From Candidatus Kaiserbacteria bacterium RIFCSPLOWO2_01_FULL_54_20 (GTDB lineage: Bacteria; Patescibacteriota; Minisyncoccia; Phycocordibacterales; UBA2100), in contig MFMA01000033.1 in NCBI GenBank assembly GCA_001783355.1, positions 4,852 through 10,118 on the forward strand: a DNA stretch of 5,267 nt. Reading direction: 5' to 3'. The position numbers were made by a program, and so were the translations under genes. Below are positions 1 through 4,409 of the stretch, piece after piece (the first letter of the stretch is position 1; each line of letters opens with the position of its first letter). The notes beneath the pieces are model-generated. The model ran no database searches. It was not told the origin of the DNA and saw nothing but the letters and a program-made list of their open reading frames with translations.

Positions 1-32
1 CGCGACCCGATGGGGGCACCGCCCGCGAGCGA

Positions 33-515
33 TTATTCTACGACGATAACTTTGCCGAATTTCGTCGAGGCCGAGTGATTGTGGTACGGCCAGGTGCCGA
101 CTTTGCCGAACGTGAAGCTATACGTTGCTCCGGTCGCACATTGATCGAAGGCCGCCCCTGCCGTGTCCGGGCAGTGCGCTGCCAAATCCGTGCCGCTGTA
201 GCCCGTGTGCGCCGGATGCGGGCCTGTGGCGATCCACATCTCCCCGCCACTTTCGTTCTTCCATGTCACCGCTCCGCCTTTCTTGACCGTGACCTCGGAA
301 GGGCTGAAACCCGCCGCGGAATACGTAACAACCGTCGGCGTGTTAATCCCGACCTCAACTCCAACATTCACGCCTGTAGAATCGTTCGTATCCGTCCCCT
401 CCGCAGTGGGCTGGGTTGTCTCCGTTTCCGAGGCAGGAGCAGCGTTGTTCTGCCAGAGCAGATATCCTCCCCCTAGAATAACTACCACTACAAGAGCCCA
501 AATAAAATTTTTCAT
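33..515 (-). CDS. Membrane-anchored cupredoxin-fold protein, non-canonical metal site
   Basis: A 160-aa protein. Residues 3-21 form one hydrophobic segment (signal anchor; no lipobox Cys), followed by an extracellular linker to about residue 60 rich in Thr, Glu, Asn and Gly. The C-terminal 100 residues have the plastocyanin/cupredoxin pattern: FSPSEVTVKKGG at 70-81, VTWKNESG at 83-90, YSFTFGKVGTW at 132-142 and a final KVIVVE strand. The usual type-1 copper ligands are not where expected: by my alignment the first His is Met93 and the Cys-His-Met of the last loop is Asn146, Ala149, Lys152. Instead there are His100, His103, His114, His145, His147 and Cys115/Cys126. The fold call is firm. Metal binding, and whether it carries electrons or stores copper, is unknown; the two Cys might form a disulfide outside the cell. 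The ATG start has no Shine-Dalgarno but places the anchor at the N-terminus. Stop is TAA. Confidence 0.88.
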   Translation of the reverse strand: MKNFIWALVVVVILGGGYLLWQNNAAPASETETTQPTAEGTDTNDSTGVNVGVEVGINTPTVVTYSAAGFSPSEVTVKKGGAVTWKNESGGEMWIATGPHPAHTGYSGTDLAAHCPDTAGAAFDQCATGATYSFTFGKVGTWPYHNHSASTKFGKVIVVE

Positions 516-558
516 ACATTATCGTTATCGTTGCAACCTATACTAATAAGTGTCTGGG

Positions 559-567
559 ATTATAGCA
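559..567 (-). promoter_or_regulatory. Extended -10 promoter for the cupredoxin gene
   Basis: On the minus strand this reads TGCTATAAT, a consensus -10 hexamer with the upstream TGn of an extended -10. It starts 8 nt past the pyrE stop codon. There is no good -35 at 16-18 nt spacing, which fits extended -10 promoters. The predicted start near position 552 gives a leader of about 37 nt. It would let the cupredoxin be expressed independently of pyrFE, although no terminator separates them. Confidence 0.6.
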
Positions 568-575
568 CATGCTCC

Positions 576-1205
576 TTAATGGCCTTTCTTAGCCACAAAT
601 TCGCGGCCATGGCCGACGTCGGTATTGACGGGTATGCCCTTTTTGCACAGATCGCAATCGTCTGCCGGCCACGATTCGAGATGAATGTTGACCAGCGCGA
701 CGAATTGGTCCGGATTTCCCACTTGTTCTTCGGTGACGTCGCCACGATTCGCTATAACGGCTACACTGACGACATTAGCTCCGACGGCACGTGCGGCTTC
801 GACTACCTTCTTAATGGAACCTCCTGTCGTTGTAAGATCATCGACAACAAGAACGTTTTTACCCTTGATTAACGCGTCGTAGCCGCGTTTGACGACAAAG
901 CCTCCATTGCCATCCTTGTCGGCGTAGATCCCGTATACCTCGCGTCCGGTTATGTGCCCGAGATGATACGCAGTCCATTGCGAAAGAACCACTCCCCCCA
1001 CTGCAGGAGCGAGTACAGCATCTACATGCGCGTCGGCAAAGCGCTCTGCGAACGCGCGACATAATTGCGAGACCTCGTTTGGGTGAGCGAAGAGTGCGTC
1101 TTTGTTGACATAGGAGTCGCTGTGCAAGCCGGAGGTGAAAACGAAATGCCCGCTTCGGAACGCGCCGACTTTTTGGAGCAGATCGAGCACTTCGGACTCA
1201 TTCAT
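576..1205 (-). CDS. pyrE: Orotate phosphoribosyltransferase
   Basis: Transfers the phosphoribosyl group of PRPP to orotate, giving OMP, in the cytoplasm (step five of UMP synthesis). From the ATG start it is 209 aa. The PRPP-binding signature VLVVDDLTTTGGS is at 118-130. The N-terminal SGHFVFTSGLHSDSYVNKD and the PAVGGVV loop fit the family. The flexible loop reads ADKDGNGGFVVKRG, like the Thermus-type enzymes, rather than the K-x-x-K-x-H-G loop of E. coli PyrE. A C-terminal WPADDCDLCKKGIPVNT carries a CxxC (184, 187), also typical of that clade. ATG at 1205 was preferred over an in-frame TTG at 1211 (two residues longer); neither has a Shine-Dalgarno. It begins 11 nt after the pyrF stop, so translation is probably coupled to pyrF. 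Its product feeds PyrF. Confidence 0.93.
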   Translation of the reverse strand: MNESEVLDLLQKVGAFRSGHFVFTSGLHSDSYVNKDALFAHPNEVSQLCRAFAERFADAHVDAVLAPAVGGVVLSQWTAYHLGHITGREVYGIYADKDGNGGFVVKRGYDALIKGKNVLVVDDLTTTGGSIKKVVEAARAVGANVVSVAVIANRGDVTEEQVGNPDQFVALVNIHLESWPADDCDLCKKGIPVNTDVGHGREFVAKKGH

Positions 1206-1216
1206 AAGCAACTATT

Positions 1217-2050
1217 CTACAGCGCTTTTGTAATGGCGTCATGGAGCTCTTGGGTTTTAGCCCGTGCTACCTCCGCAAAATCTGCTTCGCGGGACGCAAA
1301 GATAATCGAACGCGCGGCGTTCACGATGAGGCCCTTCTTTCTGCTGTCCAAGCCATTCTTAATCGTCTTCTCGAGACTGCCCGCCTGCGTTCCAATTCCC
1401 GGCACAAGTATCGGCATGTCGCCAATGATAGCCCGCACCTCTCCGAGCTCTTTCGGATACGTACCTCCTACGACAACGGCGCAATTCCCATTTTTGTCCC
1501 ACGTCGTCGCCACACGTTGCGCTACGTGTTTGTAAAGAGGCTGTCCGTCAACGAGAAGGTCTTGAAATTCGCCGGCACCATTGTTGGAAGCCCGGCACCA
1601 GACGATCACTCCCTTATCGCTCCGCTTCAGAAACGGTTGAAGGGCTTCTCCGCCCGCGTACGGCTGGACCGTTACGGCATCGGCCTGCAAGTATTCGAAT
1701 GCCGCCCGCGCGTACTGTTCGTTGGTATTTTCAATGTCGCCGCGCTTCGCGTCGAGAATGACAGCGACTCCCGGCGCATTCTCGATGATATACATAATGG
1801 TCTCTCGCAGGGCCGCTATCCCCTGGTCTCCGTGCGACTCGTAAAAAGCCGAGTTCGGCTTGTATGCGCATACGATATCCTTCGTCGCGTCCACGATGGC
1901 GCGATTGAACCCAACGATGGTCGTGCGCGTATCTTCCTTTTCCGCCGCTTTCGGTATCTTGGTTATATCGGAATCCAGCCCGACGCATAAAAACTTTCCT
2001 TCATCCCATTTCCCTTCCAGAAGCTCCCGAAAATTGCGGCCATTACTCAT
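1217..2050 (-). CDS. pyrF: Orotidine 5'-phosphate decarboxylase, type 2
   Basis: Decarboxylates OMP to UMP, the last step of de novo pyrimidine synthesis. It is 277 aa, matching the longer type 2 subfamily rather than the roughly 230-240 aa E. coli type. LCVGLDSD at 21-28 is the first barrel strand. YKPNSAFYE at 63-71 matches the substrate region. The catalytic charge network D-x-K-x-x-D is intact in ILDAKRGDIENTNEQYA (Asp100, Lys102, Asp105). VPGIGTQAG at 216-224 and NAARSIIFA near 244 form the phosphate-binding end. The ATG at 2050 has an AGGA nine nt upstream as a modest ribosome site. The gene lies 31 nt after a strong terminator hairpin and runs directly into pyrE, so the two enzymes acting in succession are made together, with the later-acting enzyme encoded first. 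Confidence 0.95.
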   Translation of the reverse strand: MSNGRNFRELLEGKWDEGKFLCVGLDSDITKIPKAAEKEDTRTTIVGFNRAIVDATKDIVCAYKPNSAFYESHGDQGIAALRETIMYIIENAPGVAVILDAKRGDIENTNEQYARAAFEYLQADAVTVQPYAGGEALQPFLKRSDKGVIVWCRASNNGAGEFQDLLVDGQPLYKHVAQRVATTWDKNGNCAVVVGGTYPKELGEVRAIIGDMPILVPGIGTQAGSLEKTIKNGLDSRKKGLIVNAARSIIFASREADFAEVARAKTQELHDAITKAL

Positions 2051-2058
2051 TGGGCTCT

Positions 2059-2067
2059 ATCCTATCA
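2059..2067 (-). promoter_or_regulatory. Possible extended -10 (or SD) just before pyrF
   Basis: Minus-strand TGATAGGAT can be read two ways. It could be an extended -10 (TGn plus TAGGAT, 4 of 6 consensus), which would start transcription almost at the pyrF ATG. Alternatively its AGGA is a Shine-Dalgarno nine nt from the ATG. Both cannot easily be true of one transcript. The region is the only space for a pyrF promoter downstream of the terminator. No convincing -35 is present. Confidence 0.3.
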
Positions 2068-2081
2068 CACGCGACAGGCAT

Positions 2082-2136
2082 AAAAAACGAGCCGGCGAGC
2101 TCGAGAAGCGCATCAACACTCCTCGAACTCGCCGAC
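2082..2136 (-). terminator. Intrinsic terminator, minus strand
   Basis: On the minus strand the arms 2136-2122 (GUCGGCGAGUUCGAG) and 2105-2091 (CUCGAGCUCGCCGGC) pair over all 15 positions, with two G-U wobbles and a 16-nt loop. UCG and then six U (2087-2082) follow. On the plus strand the same two positions become C/A mismatches, so the functional RNA is the minus-strand one. It begins 14 nt after the stop of the Cys-rich gene, with a perfect 7-bp hairpin (2142-2159) over that stop codon, and it ends 31 nt before pyrF. Confidence 0.82.
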
Positions 2137-2150
2137 CCAGACCACCGTCG

Positions 2151-2339
2151 TCACGGTGGAGGCATTACCGGCGGGTCAACACGCTGCCAGCCAGCTCGCT
2201 CGCGTTCTTCCATTCCGAACGCTTTGCACGGATTGCAGCAGAAGGCGGCGGTGCATTCTTCATCCCCTCCTTCAGCCTTGGTCCGCTTGAGCTTGATAAG
2301 GAAACTCGCCGTTTCGGCGCATACTTCACATAATGCCAT
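2151..2339 (-). CDS. Small Cys-rich protein, putative zinc-binding, unknown function
   Basis: A 62-aa protein that I do not recognise by name. Cys4 and Cys7 form an N-terminal CxxC (MALCEVC). Cys29, Cys34, Cys35 and Cys38 (ending CCNPC) form the second half, so the two CxxC knuckles are separated by about 27 mostly charged residues. This is the layout of a small zinc ribbon, though zinc binding is inferred. The C-terminus is proline-rich (DPPVMPPP). There is no signal peptide or membrane segment, so it is presumably cytoplasmic. The ATG at 2339 is chosen over an in-frame upstream start at 2381 because a perfect AAGGAGG lies 7 nt before it. A strong terminator follows 14 nt after the TGA stop, so it looks like a monocistronic unit between the kinase gene and pyrF. 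Confidence 0.8.
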   Translation of the reverse strand: MALCEVCAETASFLIKLKRTKAEGGDEECTAAFCCNPCKAFGMEERERAGWQRVDPPVMPPP

Positions 2340-2346
2340 TGGCAGT

Positions 2347-2353
2347 CCTCCTT
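2347..2353 (-). promoter_or_regulatory. Perfect Shine-Dalgarno of the 62-aa Cys-rich gene
   Basis: Minus strand reads AAGGAGG with a 7-nt spacer to ATG. It is the only full-strength ribosome binding site in the window and decides the start of the small gene. It suggests strong translation, in contrast to neighbours with no recognisable site. Confidence 0.85.
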
Positions 2354-2411
2354 GGAGACAGGTTTCAGAAACGCGGAACACTCGGCCACTACACTACCAA
2401 AGACACACCGT

Positions 2412-2455
2412 AAAAACAACGCTGGCTGATCCCGTGAGAGACCTGCCGGCGTTTT
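2412..2455. terminator. Possible two-sided terminator hairpin
   Basis: AACGCTGGC (2418-2426) and GCCGGCGTT (2445-2453) are inverted repeats around an 18-nt loop. Read on the plus strand all nine positions pair with one T-G wobble, followed by TTTT. Read on the minus strand there is one C/A mismatch, followed by G and five T (2416-2412). It lies 64 nt downstream of the kinase stop and could end that transcript before the Cys-rich gene. The long loop and the mismatch keep confidence low. Confidence 0.38.
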
Positions 2456-2516
2456 GTATATCAATACCTTCTCGTGCTCCTCACCCTCTTTCTTCAGAGT
2501 GACTTGGACTCCGCTT

Positions 2517-3167
2517 CTATAGTTGCCCTCGTATCAATTGCAGCAAGTGTTGGCCATCCTCAATGTCCCACGCCCGACTTGCGGGAAGTACCACGTCTGC
2601 CATTTCTGAATATTTCTTCGCCCGGTAGTCGAGAAGTATCGGGAAAGAGCGCCGGAGTGCGGAAAGTGCGTCCTCTCCCTTTTCCATCTTGAATGCAGCT
2701 CCCCACACGACTGGTTTTGGATCCGCATGGTAGAGCGAAAGCATGCGCTCGTACACATCGGAGGTTGCATTGAAGTAGACCACGAGAAGCTTTTGCTTCA
2801 CGTTTGCGCATAAAGATTCGGACAGGTACACGATACTTCCGGTGGTATCCACCACGGTATTTTGGTCCAGATCTTCTATCGACTCACGGGTGACTTCCTC
2901 CTCCATATCTAAATATGCCTTTTCTCGGTCTCGATATCCTTCCGAATACGGCTGACCCATCCAGCGCCCCACGTCGGCCACCGTTTCAAGCCGAGCGGGA
3001 CTTTTGAGGCGAGCGGCAATGAGGTCGTCGCAAGAGAGGTATTTAAAACCTAACTTCGGAAGCTGTTTCGAGTGATACGTTTTCCCGATCCCCGACATGC
3101 CGACAAACGTAAGGGCAAGCTTCCCTTCTGCGAGGCGTGTATCGAACTCTGTACGCGTCATGCGCAT
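2517..3167 (-). CDS. Shikimate-kinase-like P-loop kinase, substrate unknown
   Basis: A 216-aa cytoplasmic P-loop protein. Walker A is GMSGIGKT at 23-30, preceded by a hydrophobic strand (LALTFV). GFKYLSCDDLI at 40-50 matches the acidic substrate-binding position of shikimate/gluconate kinases. GYRDREKAYLDMEEE at 77-91 and TVVDTTGS at 104-111 follow in family order, then LLVVYFNAT, a lid-like ERML...PKPVVWG, and LLDYRAKKYSEMADVVLP at 178-195, which resembles the R-x-x-x-Y-x-E-x-A end of shikimate kinases. The GGG of true AroK is replaced by TTGS and the protein is longer than the usual roughly 170-180 aa, so shikimate is not assured as substrate. The ATG at 3167 was preferred to a TTG at 3206 that would overlap the upstream gene; an ATG at 3161 is also possible. 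No clear Shine-Dalgarno; the start is 13 nt after the preceding stop, suggesting coupling. Confidence 0.85.
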   Translation of the reverse strand: MRMTRTEFDTRLAEGKLALTFVGMSGIGKTYHSKQLPKLGFKYLSCDDLIAARLKSPARLETVADVGRWMGQPYSEGYRDREKAYLDMEEEVTRESIEDLDQNTVVDTTGSIVYLSESLCANVKQKLLVVYFNATSDVYERMLSLYHADPKPVVWGAAFKMEKGEDALSALRRSFPILLDYRAKKYSEMADVVLPASRAWDIEDGQHLLQLIRGQL

Positions 3168-3172
3168 ATAGT

Positions 3173-3187
3173 GGGGTAATCTACCCC
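3173..3187. repeat. Short perfect inverted repeat at the gene junction
   Basis: GGGGTA (3173-3178), a 3-nt loop, then TACCCC (3182-3187). It covers the TAG stop of the membrane gene and ends 5 nt before the kinase ATG. There is no T-run, so it is not a terminator. It could shape ribosome access or transcript processing between the two genes. Confidence 0.5.
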
Positions 3188-3777
3188 GTTTTTGCTCGAA
3201 TCGCAAATTGCCTGCGGCGAAGCAAAACCGCGAGAACGAGAATGCCGTTGGTGAGTACGACCTCCGCCGGGAAGAGCGCTGTCGTCCACGTTATCGAAGA
3301 AAGTGCGGCTATCGAAAGCGTGAAGCGTATGAGGTCGACCGACCACACACTAAGCGACTCTTCGTAAGGTCGTAGATATGATTTTCGGAACGTTGGCACC
3401 TTGGCGATGGCGTCGCACGCACTCGCGAGTGCGACAGCTAAAAGTGCGTTGCTCGTCGCGACCCATCCCACAATACCGACCAGCACGATGACGAGACACG
3501 CCCAGTCAACCCGTGTGATGCGCTTTTCTCCTCGTTGCAGTGCGAGTAGGAAGACGACGCTCGATAAAAGTGTCCCTGCCCCCGTCGCCCACGCCCCGGG
3601 GCCTCCTCCGTTCCATACCTGCGCAATGAACACCGTGCCGTCGACAACGGCGAACAAAAACCACGTGAATGGGTGCGGCTTCGTTCCGTCCTTGAACAAG
3701 CTCCGGAAGTAGAGACCATAACCAGTGAACGCCAGCAGCACTGCGACTATCCCAAGCACGACGTGGTAGTCGTACAT
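3181..3777 (-). CDS. Seven-helix PQ-loop/SWEET-like membrane protein
   Basis: A 198-aa integral membrane protein with about seven hydrophobic segments, near residues 5-25, 37-55, 62-82, 91-108, 110-126, 142-160 and 167-185. The arrangement looks like three helices, a linker helix, and three more. The first helix pair is joined by YFRSLFKDGTKPHPFTWF and the later one by PTFRKSYLRPYEESLSVW. Both have F-R, a basic-Pro pair and a T/S-x-W, so an internal duplication is visible. This is the plan of SWEET/PQ-loop transporters, but I do not see an unambiguous PQ dipeptide and the substrate cannot be given. The ATG at 3777 was preferred to TTG at 3801, which would lengthen it by eight polar residues. 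It has no Shine-Dalgarno and is followed 13 nt later by the kinase gene, probably in the same transcript. Confidence 0.8.
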   Translation of the reverse strand: MYDYHVVLGIVAVLLAFTGYGLYFRSLFKDGTKPHPFTWFLFAVVDGTVFIAQVWNGGGPGAWATGAGTLLSSVVFLLALQRGEKRITRVDWACLVIVLVGIVGWVATSNALLAVALASACDAIAKVPTFRKSYLRPYEESLSVWSVDLIRFTLSIAALSSITWTTALFPAEVVLTNGILVLAVLLRRRQFAIRAKTG

Positions 3778-3786
3778 AATCACGTT

Positions 3787-3795
3787 ATTATTGCA
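3787..3795 (-). promoter_or_regulatory. Possible extended -10 for the PQ-loop-like gene
   Basis: Minus strand reads TGCAATAAT: a 5-of-6 -10 hexamer with the extended TGn. It ends 9 nt before the ATG at 3777, so the predicted transcript would have almost no leader, in keeping with the absence of a Shine-Dalgarno. No -35 match was found. Confidence 0.4.
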
Positions 3796-3833
3796 TGACA
3801 ATGAAGCACACGCTCCACATATATGCCGAGCGA

Positions 3834-3839
3834 TATAAC
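3834..3839 (+). promoter_or_regulatory. Possible -10 for the plus-strand membrane gene
   Basis: TATAAC matches the -10 consensus at 5 of 6 positions and lies 15 nt before the ATG at 3855, implying a leader of roughly 8 nt. No good -35 is seen. It sits in the 77-nt divergent intergenic region and overlaps a TATAT-8 nt-ATATA inverted repeat (3820-3837). Confidence 0.35.
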
Positions 3840-3854
3840 TCGCGCAAGCGGAGA

Positions 3855-4409
3855 ATGAATAATCACATTCTCACCGACATCGGGCTCGTCGCTTTGAGCA
3901 TACTCGTTGCGATCATGCTTGCGAGGACGCATGTACTCACACAGCTCCTCACCTCCTCCGCGGGGCTTGAGCTGTTCGGGACCTTTGTCGCAGGAGTGTT
4001 CTTCACTTCGATTTTCACCACAGCGCCTGCGATGGCAACTCTGGGGGAGATCGCACTCACGCAATCGGTCTACGTCACAGCGCTCGTAGGCGCGATTGGC
4101 TCCGTACTCGGCGATCTTTTGATATTTAAATTTGTCAGAGACAGGGTAGCGGCCGATATTCTCGAGCTCCTCCGCGAAGAAAAAGTACTTCGCCGCGTGA
4201 AGAAGATGTTCAAGTTCAAGCATTTCAGGTGGTTCACGCTTCTCGCGGGAGTCTTCCTCATAGCCTCGCCCCTACCCGATGAGCTTGGCATTGCGCTCCT
4301 CGGCTTTTCCAAGTTGAGTACGCGCTATTTCGCGATACTCTCGTTCGTATTCAACTTTCTCGGCATTCTGGGCATCGGCATCACCGCCCGCATTCTCGCG
4401 GGAGTTTAG
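3855..4409 (+). CDS. Small DedA/VTT-like multi-pass membrane protein
   Basis: A 184-aa protein with about five hydrophobic segments (near 8-24, 41-57, 70-92, 126-150, 156-180). A basic amphipathic stretch (about 93-125: FVRDRV...REEKVLRRVKKMFKFKHFR) lies between the third and fourth. Conserved-looking features are GDLLIFKFVRD at 86-96 and SPLPDELGIALLGFSKL at 138-154. A small-residue/Pro-Glu motif in a re-entrant hydrophobic stretch is characteristic of the DedA/VTT group, so this is my best guess, made without a profile match. In-frame ATGs at 3795 and 3801 exist; 3855 was chosen because the longer form adds a charged extension and leaves only 17 nt to the divergent gene. GGAG stands one base before this ATG, a poorly spaced ribosome site. 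It is the only plus-strand gene here and its stop overlaps that of gpmA. Confidence 0.8.
   Translation: MNNHILTDIGLVALSILVAIMLARTHVLTQLLTSSAGLELFGTFVAGVFFTSIFTTAPAMATLGEIALTQSVYVTALVGAIGSVLGDLLIFKFVRDRVAADILELLREEKVLRRVKKMFKFKHFRWFTLLAGVFLIASPLPDELGIALLGFSKLSTRYFAILSFVFNFLGILGIGITARILAGV

Larger units (their letters stand above)
2340..2516. other. Largest intergenic gap (177 nt)
   Basis: No convincing gene lies here. It holds the Shine-Dalgarno of the Cys-rich gene, the possible two-sided hairpin, and two weak minus-strand promoter candidates. One is TATACA (2460-2455, 5 of 6 consensus, poor -35). The other is TTGTTT, 17 nt, then TAGTGT with a TGG before it. If the first is real, the hairpin at 2418-2453 falls in the leader of the Cys-rich gene rather than at the end of the kinase transcript. 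Confidence 0.5.

Noticed and set aside
1..32. GC-rich inverted repeat (GGGC-ACC-GCCC) after the cupredoxin stop
   Set aside because: A 4-bp stem with no following T-run inside the window; too short and cut by the edge to call a terminator.
1241..1990. Long open frame of 249 codons on the plus strand
   Set aside because: It lies entirely antisense to pyrF, whose motifs are intact; the translation is Arg/Leu-rich and has no recognisable domain or ribosome site.
2165..2464. 99-codon minus-strand frame overlapping the Cys-rich gene
   Set aside because: No ribosome site, no family resemblance, and it runs through the possible hairpin. The alternative frame has a perfect Shine-Dalgarno and paired CxxC motifs.
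2050..2502. 150-codon plus-strand frame across the terminator and the intergenic gap
   Set aside because: Low-complexity Ser/Pro/Arg translation, no start signals, and opposite to a supported gene and terminator.
3795..3854. Twenty-residue N-terminal extension of the plus-strand membrane protein
   Set aside because: It would leave 17 nt to the divergent gene with no room for promoters, and it adds a charged stretch before a normal membrane start at 3855. It is not excluded.
4387..4402. CCCGC/GCGGG hairpin before the plus-strand stop
   Set aside because: Only 5 bp, inside coding sequence, followed by a 3-T run; too weak for a terminator call.
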